This document shows, piece by piece, positions 49,000-60,233 of a stretch of 64,000 nt of DNA. Both the position numbers and the translations under genes were made by a program. The DNA is from Tubulanus polymorphus (Eukaryota; Nemertea; Palaeonemertea; Tubulaniformes; Tubulanidae). The notes beneath the pieces are model-generated. The model saw only the letters and a list, made by a program, of their open reading frames with translations, was not told where the DNA came from and did no database searches. Position 1 is the first letter of the stretch; each line of letters starts with the position of its first letter. Location of the stretch: assembly GCF_964204645.1 (NCBI RefSeq), contig NC_134036.1:3892001-3956000 (forward strand), written 5' to 3'.

Positions 49000-49600
49000 G
49001 ATCAAAATTTCTAAAATCTGTCCGATCAAAAAATACATTACTCTGGTGGAGCCATGAATACTTCAACTACTCGCTTGTCTTGTTTCAAATGAGCGATTTC
49101 GATGCCGGATTTACAGTGAATAAAGAATGAGACTATGCCTCGGATTTCCTCACTATATCGACGACGCCCGCGGGGTATGTATACATCGTGTTTTCCAATG
49201 GAATCCATTCCCTGCGGCATCATTTTTTAGGATATCGTATTTGATTTCCTATTGGATTTCTGACTTTGCTTTTGACTTCGATATACATCTAGGCATACAT
49301 AGATAATATCGACATCTGCTAACAGGTTGGTTTTTGAAATGAAAATTTACTATTTTTTTTTGTAAATTTAGCAAAGTATTGATAACTTGACCTGGAAAAT
49401 TCTAAAACCTCAACATGTTGTCTTATCATTTTAAAATGGAAATGCCTTAAGAAATAAATGCTTTTAGCCCTCCAAAATACCCCTTAATACCCGGCGTCCC
49501 TAAAGATTAATACTTGTACAGTGAAGCCCGCTTCAAATCGGATTACTCCGACTACTAAAAATCCGACCTTAACAGATTTTAATATCAATCTAACCATACC
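49000..49600. other. 5' flank of receptor A
   Basis: Near-identical to 60244-60860. Probable promoter. It includes a pogo-like terminus (CAGTGAAGCCCGCTTCAAAT) near 49520, also present at 60760. Confidence 0.45.
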
Positions 49601-49635
49601 TTTCGCATCAAATAATTTCTTGTTCGCTTTCTCCC

Positions 49636-50046
49636 TATCTTTTTTTAAAAAATATATTTCAATCTAAACACCTCTTTCTCGAGACTCTTTTGCCTTAAAA
49701 AATTCCCCAATTATTCTAAAAAATAATAATTCACTATTTTTTGGATCACGAAAAAAAGACGTCTATTTTCAGGATTGAAATATCATCAGGACCTAAAATT
49801 AAATACTTATTTGCTGACGGTAAAAATCTTCTCCGCTGCAGTCATTTTTTTTAAATACACATCAATCTATACACCTCTTTCTCGAGACTCTTTTGGCTTT
49901 AAAAATTTCCCAAATTATTCTACAAAATAATAATTCACTATTTTGGAATCATAAAAAAGACGTCTATTTTCAGGATTCAAATATCATCAGGACCTAAAAC
50001 TAAATACTTATTTGCTGTCGATAGAAATCCTCTTCGCTGCAGTCAA
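49636..50046 (+). repeat. Two-copy tandem duplication of about 205 bp
   Basis: Both halves contain CACCTCTTTCTCGAGACTCT, AAAGACGTCTATTTTCAGGA, ATATCATCAGGACCTAAA and CGCTGCAGTCA. The same duplication is at 60895-61290, so it predates the segmental duplication. Confidence 0.85.
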
Positions 50047-50104
50047 ATTCAATCTGCAACAACACGAGGCTGAGCACTCCTATTAGAAATCAATTCGCAT
50101 TATC

Positions 50105-50350
50105 ATTACCATATCTTTAAAATTTATGTAGAGATAAATTCTTGATTGAAGATAAACAACAAACACTAGATATAAGACATTTTATCACTGAACGTTTAAC
50201 AAGTGATCGTCGGCACTTGAGAATCGAGAATGATCAGTAAATACTCGACATTCGGGATTTCACCACAGGAATTTTCGATTGGAGATGAACTACAAACACT
50301 AGATATGTTATAAGACATTTTATCGCCACAGTATTAATGGTTGATCGTCC
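50105..50350 (-). repeat. 109-bp satellite remnants 5' of receptor A
   Basis: GATAAACAACAAACACTAGA, GACATTTTATCACTGAACG and GGAGATGAACTACAAACACT; the same remnants occur at 61375-61575. A further single unit lies at 51200-51260. Confidence 0.7.
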
Positions 50351-50517
50351 AAATCCGCCACGTAAAATCCCCCGGTGAATATCCCCCTGGGTAAAAATAC
50401 CACCGGCAAAAATCACCCGAAATTCAAGTTTAAACTAGTGTATAAGACTAAGATAAAATACCCAGAAAAAAATGTTGGTAATGATTTTGCGATATTTGAA
50501 CACCGATATCTTATTAT

Positions 50518-50691
50518 AAACTTGAACTCGAACTTGAACTTGAACTTATATTTATTGCGCCGTATATAACATTTATACATAGAATAAGACATACAATAAA
50601 TTTACAGGGCAAAACATTAAAGAATGACATTTAATATAGAGTACATAATACATTATTATAATATAATTATATTATTGTCATAATATATTAT
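50518..50691 (-). mobile_element. 174-bp retroposon tail insertion, absent from the duplicate
   Basis: The duplicate at about 61755 reads straight from TATTTTATTAT into GACTTTCG. Here TATTAT is duplicated (50512-50517 and 50686-50691) around an insert. In reverse complement the insert ends with GGCGCAATAAATATAAGTTC and further (AAGTTC) units, the look of the 3' end of a non-LTR element with a short repeat tail. Confidence 0.75.
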
Positions 50692-50879
50692 GACTTTCGA
50701 ATTATTTTTTTTTTCATAGAAATCCTCAAAACTACAATCGTGTCAATTTTGATGCATGTAACTTGCATGCTTGCTGAAAGTCACAGAATATTGTAATTCT
50801 GATATTGTGACTAATACCATACATAGTTTTGGATTCATGATAATCTATCAACATGAGAACGTTGAGACATTTAAATCAG

Positions 50880-51070
50880 TCGAGAATCACAATATCCGTG
50901 ATGAGACGATGAGTAAAAATCCAACAATAAATGTACGAATCTAAGAAGTTCATTACAAAAATTCTAGATATTGCGGGTGGTTGCCGCCACCCTTCTTCGG
51001 CCTAAAATGACTTTACAAATAAATCTCGTATTTTGTTGACATTTAGTTGGTTTTGTTTTGAAATAAAATT
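50880..51070. repeat. Remnant of the ATCCCACAA/ATATCCGTG element family
   Basis: CACAATATCCGTGATGAGAC, GAGTAAAAATCCAACAAT, then AATTCTAGATATTG and CCGCCACCCTTCTTCGGCCT. The first part recalls the termini at 5466 and 9034. The later part recalls the inverted repeat near 31880-31970 (ATACTAGAAATAT...ATATTTCTAGTAT). The duplicate copy is at 61950-62110. Confidence 0.4.
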
Positions 51071-51269
51071 TGGGAGACATTTTTTAACCTACGGGGGATG
51101 CTTACGTAGGGATTTTTACGGGGGGGGGGGTGTTGTTACCTGTTACGACACTTATGATGCGTTCAGACTTCTCCTGAGAAATTTCCAAATTGAGATGAAA
51201 TAAATATAAACACCAGACATTAGACATTACATCAGCATACATTCAAAACCTGATCATTACTTAACACTA

Positions 51270-53130
51270 CGGGGCGCTTTCCATTGTATCATTTCTTGGA
51301 TGTTTCACCCGATCAAGTGAACTACATCATTTAAATTGATTTTAGGATGAAAAATATTGTCATAAGATGACCTCGGGATAAATATATTAACACCTTGAAA
51401 CCGTGACCGTGATATTCGATAGATTCCTCTTTGAAATCTCTTACGTCCATATGGAAATGTATTAAGCTTAGCAGAATTGATATGAAAACTTTACAGCTGA
51501 AATTCTATATAAACTTCGCATCTGCGCAGTATAGTTTAAACATTATACAATCGTGGATATAAAGGTTATAGTTATGCACTAGGGGAAGCTTGAGATAAAT
51601 ATAGGCGTTTTACTGGTGGTGCTGCAATAAGTGGTTATACCTGCAGCGCTTGGTGTCTCGTTTTAGAACGACACATCCTATATACGTATGGTTGAGATAT
51701 GCCTATAACAATACACGTCTCCATAGATAAAGGTGTCTGAAGCGTGCAGACGATATCCTAACTGACTGACGTCACAATATTGGCTTTTCACCTAACGCGC
51801 CGCAGTCTTTCTAGACCTGGCTGTACGCGGCTGTTTTAGTTTCGTTGCGTTGCCCTAAGAAATAGGCAAATCAGTGAATTTGGCCTCAACTCTTCAATTG
51901 ACCCTAGCTTTTCCTAATCCATTTACCAAAGTGTTGATGTGATGGCGGTTCGAATCTTCGTTTGTTTCGTAAATTATTAAAAATGTATAAATGGGATACT
52001 GGCCCTCACCAGATAGCGCAACATGACTTTGGGTAATTCGTATAGAGTGAAATGATCAGTTCATTATCATTGAAATATGAACTCGATTTTAGGCTTGCTC
52101 ATACGAAAATGATCAAACAAGTCATCGCATAGATACAACATCCGCCTTCTCACTCAATAATGGTATAGCTTTTTTTGATTTACTAATGAGAAAAGTTGAT
52201 TCGAATTTAATTGAAATCTAGGTAATTGAAGCGCGGTAATCTAGTGCCACTAACGATCCTGGCGGATTATCGCTGAATCTTCGCTTGCCGCTGTAGCGTT
52301 GTCGGTGTCCCATTGCCGTGTGTCTATGCAAGATTTAAGTAAGATTTCTTGACCCGAATGTCCCTCTGACGGCTGAGGTTATTTACTCTCAAATACGCCA
52401 AAGATTCTTGTAATCGTGTCCATTCTATTTTTTCCTCCGTATATTATCACTGTGGTCGAATCGTGTACATAAAATATGCTTTCTGCATAACGTATTCCTG
52501 TTGTTTTTTCCATAAATTTCATAATCTTGTCTGATGGTGAAGTAATTGTTTGTTAATCGCATCTCTTTATCGGCGGTTAATGAAAATTGTTTTCTGCTGA
52601 ATAATTCGACCTATTTCCGATTCATTCCACGGTGAATTGAATTGCTCTGACAACACATATTACGGTTAAGTGATACGTGCAGTTGATTCTATCAAAAGCG
52701 TTATACTCTTTAAGTAACGACCGATCTTCAGGCATTAGAAAAATAAGTCTGGTCGTTATAAACTCGTTATAATTTGCAATATCCAATCGGAAATTGCAAC
52801 CAAGAAATCTCATGGACTTTCACGATTCCTAGAAAGTCTTTAGTTATTGCCGACGGTTTGGTAATGTTGATGTTTAAATCGACACGGTATTTAAAAAGGT
52901 GCAATGTGACAACATCAAAACAACAATTTGGTAATGCCGTACGCCTTACATAACCCGGATCAACTGGGACGGCCAAAACGAGCGGAGGCTGAGTTAAAAT
53001 GGTTATATGAGATAGTAAATCGCAAGGATGATTTAATTTTTGTCGAAAAATAGCTATAACTGAGTAAGGCTAGGTTTACAACAATACGCGTGCTATTCTA
53101 GCTATTCTATTTCGGTAGAAAAAACGTCGT
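51270..53130. other. 3' flank of receptor B
   Basis: No gene was recognised. A 63-codon open frame at 52622-52813 (minus) is unchanged at 63687-63878 but is best explained by the recent duplication. Confidence 0.45.
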
Positions 53131-56100
53131 TCATTTTCTTCTTTTATTCTTTGCTCGTATGGATTTCATATCGATAGTCAGTATGGTGTAAAGAAGGGGA
53201 TTGAGGGACGAGTTGATCGGCAAGAAAAGAACCGCCAGCCAAGCCGCCACCTGATTCGGTATTTGTACCCCGAATACGGCGCAAAACTGGACGATAATTA
53301 ACGGCAGCCAGCAAAATAGATTACAGAGATTTATCACCAAACTCCTACGTGCCAAAATCAGTTCGGTAGGGTCGATTCTCCCAGAGCCAGACCTGCTTCC
53401 TGATACGAGTCTGTACATTTGCGCATATGTCCCCATTATTGTAGCAAGTATGACAGAGTTAAACACGGCAAAAATAGCGAATGAATATTGCCAGGCGTTG
53501 ACATCAATGGTGATTAAATTCATAGGTAAACAAACACCGGTAGTGCCGTAGAAATTATCTCCAAAGTAAGGGTAAGGCGCTAGAGGCAGCAATGCAATGC
53601 CACTCAAAACAATCCAACATGTACAGCAAATAATGGACACAAATCTTTGAGATTTCAGGTTTCCGGAAAATGGATTAACGATATTTGAATATCTGTGGCG
53701 CGTCATGATTAATAGAAACGTCAATGAGCCTTCACAAGAGATTGACACAACGACCCCTGCAAGATGACAAAATACACTTCCCGTCCAAGATTCGGAATTA
53801 AGGAAATAGACACCTTTGAAGATGTAATCTGCCCCGGCGATCAGGAACAGATAAACCGACATCATAAAATCGCAGACAGCTACATTGATGATGAGGATAT
53901 CCGAGGATGGATTGGATTTATCAGAAGAAAATCGAATCGCTTGAACGCGAAGAGAAATGACTATTCCGTTGGCGAAAAAGCTGAACGAAGCGATCACCCA
54001 AATGACGGTTCTAAGGACCGTGTTACCCATCAGGTCGGAGCACGACGAGAACGGGTCGGGTTCTGGAAAACATTCATCGACATTGGGTACCATGCAGCAA
54101 AACTTGTAAGCATCTGATCTCAGGGAGACTAATGATGTCAAATTGTCGAAAACGTTTCTGTCGACGGAAACGACTTTCGAGTTTTCGGACAAATCAAGGA
54201 TTTCAAGCGTCGTCAGCCCGGAAAATGCGTAAAGCGAAATACGATCGATTCTGTTAGCGCTGATGTTTAAAGACAGTAAAGCAGAAAGACCCGCAAACGA
54301 GTATTCATAAAGCGTCAGCATTGAAAGTCCGTGAAGGTCGAGAGATTGGAGAGACCTCAAACCTTGGAAACTGCCTTCTTCTAAATAAGTCAGTGGATTT
54401 CGCGTGATGAACAGTTCTTTCAAACTATACAAACCGGCGAACGTGTTGGCGGATAATGACGTTATGGTGTTATGGGTAAGGTCTAATGTATATAGATTAT
54501 GCAGGTTTGAGAATGAGTTCGGTAAGATGTCAGACAAATCGTTGGAGGAGAGATTGAGCATGCGAAGATAGACGTATGGGGAAAATGTTGACGGGTCCAA
54601 GATAATTTGATTTTTCGACAAAATTAAGACTCGAGTTGATGAAGAAAAGAGACCACTTATATTTGTTAAACGAGCATTGTAGCATTCGATCGAATGACCT
54701 TGGCACTGACAGCCTCTAGAGCACGTGGCACTGCAGAAAGCCTCATCATCAGTTGTATGTTTACAATTTACGACACCATTACAAACTTCGGATTGTGGGA
54801 TACATCGATTTTCCTGGCCACATTTAAACATTCCCGGACATGAAAATGTCTCGCAGTTTTCTTCGTCTTCTGAATTAGGACAGTCTGATTGACCATCGCA
54901 CACCTGTCTGATCGGTATACAGTACGATGCTGGACATTTGACAGTGCCAGCTGGACATTCAAATTCTTCACATCTCAATACGTGCTCAAGATTTCTACAA
55001 ACTGGGTAACTATTCAGCAATCTCTCTAGAATACACCTGTGACGTCTTAAATAACAATGAGGAGAATTGAAAGAACATCTTTGTTCATCAGATTCTGTGC
55101 ATAGAGTTGTGAAGTTAGTCGTACATTGGTTTTCATTATCGCAATGAACGGTAGGATTTACCGTAATATTAGTAGCTGCAACTATTTCATCTTCTTCAAG
55201 GCTACCACTACAATCCACGACACCATCCTGATACAACTGAGAACTGATACAGTCTCCACTGTTACACAGGAACCCCTGACACGTTTCAGTGGTGCATCCC
55301 ATTTCATCGGAGTCGTCTTTACAATTAGTGACTGCATTACATCTGTCCGACCTACTAATACATTGACCATTTTCACAGCGAAATTGTTCAGACAAACACG
55401 GGGGATGAAAACACGAGTTCTCATCGGAACCATCCACGCAATCCTGTATGAAATCACAGAATCCACTTATTGATATGACTTGACCATCGTAGCATCTGAA
55501 ATGACCGTGTAAATTGTTAACCGAACAATCGAGTTCATCTTCACCGTGTTGACAGTCGTGTCTGGTATCACATACGCGATGGTCGCTGATACATCTTCGA
55601 TCGTTACATTCAAACTGCCACGATTTACAACCGCTTATAGAAGCCAACTCTTCGCTAGTTACGTTGCATGAACACAAAACAGAATGTGCTTTATCTGTTC
55701 TATTTTCCCAGGGAATCAATAACCAATTAACCGATTTATTGTATGTTATTTCATCTCTGGTAACAACTGGTTTCAGTGTCCTCCATTGATTGTTAGAATC
55801 CTTAGTAAGAATAGCGCCATATTGGTGCTGATAACGAAACCTTCCAACCAAATTTTCGACAACTGTCGCCACCGATATCTCACCTATATCACCGCAGATG
55901 CCACGACACATTTCTCTCGCGCTTCCAATATCTAAACTTCGGTTTTCGTTCCAATTTGTCAGTATTTGAAGACATCGTCCCGCTATACCTACCCAACCTC
56001 GTGTACAGGTTGCGTTGAACATATTGTTATCAACCTTATCCCGATTCCCAGTCGGAGACGTTTCGTTATCCGTCTTATTGCTATCTTTCCCAGTTTTATC

Positions 56101-59100
56101 GATGTTGATTCTGTCCGTTTCGCACATGAAAGTCGTGTGAACCTCGTCGATTTCGCAGGGGAATCGAACCCAGTTCGCTGAACCTCGTGGATTATTCAGT
56201 ATCATCGCTGTACATGGCATATTGACGTCATTTATCGGTTGTTTCCTTACAGCAGATATCAAACCTTGAATAACTTCTGGTATCGTTTCGTTGCTACTCG
56301 GTGTCCGGTACCACTCTGTGTAGCTCATCGGTTTTCCATCGGTCCACGTATAACGACCAGTTGTCAGCTGAGAAAATAGAATAAAATATTGTATCAGTCA
56401 TATAAAAAACCCAAACAACGCTCAATTACCTTCCACCTGCTTCGCTCCCGGAAAGTGCGTTGGGTTTTAAGGGACACAATATCAGATGAAATCTACCAAT
56501 CGAATGATAACGGGGTAAATCGGTATTCTAAGATTTAAAAAATAAACGTAAAAATGCCACGTAAAAATTAATGAATAACGTCCGAAAAGCGATAGTTCGT
56601 TCATAGCACCCCAACTGGTCCTCTTTTCAAAAAAGATATAAATTTCATCATTATTTTGAAAAATAATTGAATTCCATGATCTAATTCAACTGCAGATTGT
56701 CAATACACTCAAAACACGCTCCCACCTCCACTTCTGAATATATTTCGTCATAATATTGACCTCCACTCCCACTGACTAAAAGACTAAAAACTAAACTTTG
56801 CGCAAGCTGCTTTACACGAATCCAAATTATACAGCAAAAATCTTTATTAGCCCAGATGCCTTGTATCTGGTGAGTTAATCATAATTTTCTCCGTTTATCA
56901 ACACCAGCCTGAATTAACTATCTTTCTTATTTAAAGACAAAACTTTTTTGAAATACTTGTAACTATTCGTTTCCGTATTAGTTAAACCTGGTATGTTCAA
57001 ATTCTATACTCATCACCTAATTTATTATCATTATCTCGATGTCGTTATCAATGTTGTCATTATTATAATCGTGGGGGCTTGCACTAGAACCCCCGTATTA
57101 AGTAATCAATTTAAAAAACTCATTGATTGTTCATTTCCTTGTACGAGAAATCTTTCGTAGCTTTTCTCTATTTTGGGTTGTTTCTTAATATTCAATAGAT
57201 TTCATGCACCTGTAATTTCAAACCGATCATTATTATGAGCGCTTTTCTAGAAAATGCCATCTTCATCAGAGGATTTACAGCGAATAACGTTTTGATAGCC
57301 ATCATCTCCTGTTGTGAGTTGATACTGAGTAGATGTCCCGCGTACTTCTGTCTACAATACAATTCAGCATTATCCCAATTCAGACGTACTTTTCTGATGA
57401 ATTTCACGCAGGAAAATCCCGAATCTAAAAGCCCTGCTGATTCGCAGACATTGCCGCGTTGTTTCGGCATTAGATTCTGTTCTAAGACGTATTGTATGCG
57501 AAATCTGGGCATTCTGTTTTTCACCTCGAGCCACAGCGATCTTTCCTGCAGACTATAGAATGTAACTCCCGGTACACCGTACATTTCGCATAGTTTATCC
57601 TCGTGACGGGCGTTACTCCTGTCTTTGCCATATATGACATTGTGGCTGATCTCCTGCACGAATACAACCGCTTCTGTTTTGTATGAAGTTTCTTTGATGC
57701 ACGGCACTTCTTCCATATCTTTGATAACGAAACGGTAATACTGAATTCGCGTGCTGTTCACCCCGAACCCGACGTTGTATTTCAAAACGACGTTGGAACT
57801 GCCGGCCGTTCCCGGGTAGTTCGGCGACTGCACGATCCCGCAATCCACTTCACTTAGCTTCGACCAGTCGATGTATTCGTTGTGCTTTTTCAAGCTTTGG
57901 CAGGTGCGCAGCAATTCAACAATGTAGGCGAATCTCCAGAACAAATCGGCCTTGTTGATTTTGACCGTGTACTTGAAGAGGACACTGCTGCTGCCACTAT
58001 TGTTGCTGGTGTTGAGGCGCTGGCTACTGAGCGGCATGGCGCGTTTACATGTATGGGTAGGGGACATATGATCGGGCACGCACGAGCCGATTTCGTATTC
58101 GTACGGCGTCAATATGTAAATACTACGTGGCGCAACCTGTCGTTTTTCGGGCATAATCCTGAAACAGCGCGACGTCACCGTAACCCGGCGCTCTCCTTGT
58201 CGCAGAGTGTAGCCGTCGCAGTCAGATGGACGTAACATCAATTTCGCTTTCATCCGATCGTAAACCAACCTCTTGCCCTGACAATTGTATGTGTAGCCAA
58301 CTACGATAACCGGGCCGCCCGAGGTAATCAGACTGACGACGCTGCGTCGATAACCCGACGAACTGGGGCAATACGGGCCGTATCGTCTAGCCGTAAAATT
58401 ACCACCGTCGTATATGTAAAATCCGACGTTTTCGCAATCAACCGATAACACCCCTAGTTCGAGCTTCTGTTCAGTTATTTGGACTTTCCAGGTGAATTCG
58501 TACGCGATAACGCGATATTTCAACGTCCTAGTTGGAAATGGAAGCATCGTGTAATATGCCAATGACGCTGAAGCACGATAGCCGCGTATCTGAAATAAAT
58601 TCGAATGAATTAATGAATTCAGTGGCAGTATAATTAAGATATAGTCAACCCCTGATATACCGCCAACATCGGTAATCTAAAATTTCAGCGGTATATTGTT
58701 AATTTTGACTACTTCTATGACAAAAAAACACATAGCACAGAATATACAGCACTGGAAAACCCTGGCTCTACGTGGGGATATTCGGTTTAACATCATTAAT
58801 ACGAAATCATAGAAATTTGAAATGTGATACGGAATCATTATTTAGTTGAGTATTTCGTATTATAACAACTGACTCTAAAGTTGTAAAAGAGGTCGGAACA
58901 TAATTTATTCGATCATTCAATTATTCCGTCAGCTCCTGACACAACAGCAAACACATTTGCGTTATTAAACATCAATCGAGACAAAAATCAGAATTCCCGC
59001 ACTTACCGAAGGCTTATGAATGCGAAACTCTGATAATGAAAGCAATTTCATTCTGAATTCTATTCTTACATTCACATTTTTGATTTTCGGTCTCGTAAGA

Positions 59101-60233
59101 ACGCACAGTATGACGAGAAATCCTTCAGATTTGAGACTCAGTGATTTCAGGTAGTTGTAACCGAGTAAAATATCAGTTCCTACAACGCGTAACCCTTCTT
59201 GTTTATATACACCGATTACGTCATCGGATGTGACGAGATCACGTGTCCAGTTGAAGACGACGTACTGTAACACCTGCACTGTGATAGACCAGCAGTGTAA
59301 GTGTTTTGATCGAGTTATTACGTGTAAACTGCTGTCATTGGGAATGAGCACTCCCGACTTGTTATTAGAGATCTGAATCAACGGATTAGAGACGTTCCAA
59401 TCTGATATTCTGTACATCTGGATTAAAAGCTCAGTCGTTGTCTTGCGTTGATCCGACACGAAAATGGTGGCTTTGTTAGTTTTGGTATAAAACGATGACG
59501 GCTGCTGTCCGCTCTGAACGCCTATAAGCGCTATCGGTTCACTGCTGATGTTCCAGCCATCGTAGATTCGAAAAGTCGCCGCTGGATCAACATCAGGGCC
59601 AGCTCTCACTTGTAGGTCTAAATCTACGAATGTGAAATTCATCGCCACACCATACGGGATGTCGATCCATTCGATGAACAACTGACATCGGAAATTAAGG
59701 TACATCGCGAATTTGTATCCGGTCGATGTGTTTAACTTATTCACTTTAAAATTCCATCTCCCGCTGTGACTGATTCTCAATTGGTTTCTTTCGTAACGAT
59801 ATATGATATAAACCCGACTACCTCGCGCACCAACGACGTTACTTCTAAACATTAATGAGATCGAATCGTTACGAACGATGTCGTATTTTCCGTTACCGCA
59901 TATGGTCTTCCCGTCGACGAATAGGTAGTTATCACTGCAGAATATTGACAGCTCGATATCGTAGTACGTTTCGACGTGAAAAGTTCCCGGTAAAGAGCTG
60001 TTGACGAACCAACGACATTCAACACCGCGCGTTAACGAAGGGTAATTCGGCGAAGCGATGTAACCGGACGTAGAATCTAGCGGGTTCCACGTATTGTTAC
60101 AAGACGAACTTACCGTCACAGACGATTCCTCGATAGAGTCTGCGCGATCAGCGCGCGCGATGCGAACTTGACAGACGATCAGCGACGCTAACAGCGTTCT
60201 CAGTCGCTGCTCCATACCGAACAACATCAACAC
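53131..60233 (-). CDS. Receptor B: tandem paralogue of receptor A
   Basis: Exons 60233-59007, 58589-57210 and 56367-53131 share the phases and junctions of receptor A and give about 1947 residues. The module order is the same: signal peptide, CUB-like modules, split CTLD, second CTLD, LDLa repeats, LRR with CQCQGHSIEC cap, and 7TM with CWLPLII and NPLLYT. Exon 1 differs from receptor A at only a few residues (for example QVRAGPDVDPAA for KLYPGAGVDPTA). The LRR and helix 3-4 regions are clearly diverged (TRHRYSN for TRHRFSN, LLPLAPYPYFG for MIPLSQSSYFG), and the last 90 residues are again almost identical. Intron 2 is 842 bp against 424 bp in A and does not align well. The gene is intact with no stops. 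Function is as for A; different ligand recognition is inferred. Confidence 0.9.
56380..57205. other. Intron 2 of receptor B
   Basis: Twice as long as the matching intron of receptor A and largely unrelated to it beyond the acceptor region. No element ends were recognised. Confidence 0.6.

Larger units (their letters stand above)
47300..53000. repeat. Recent segmental duplication, left copy
   Basis: From within exon 2 of receptor A through exon 1 and the intergenic DNA to the 3' flank of receptor B, the sequence is nearly identical to 58540-64000. The offset is about 11.24 kb at the 5' end of the genes and 11.07 kb at the far end. Differences are scattered substitutions and a few indels. Confidence 0.92.

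Noticed and set aside
52622..52813. 63-codon minus-strand open frame conserved at 63687-63878
   Set aside because: The whole surrounding region is a recent duplication, so conservation says nothing about coding.
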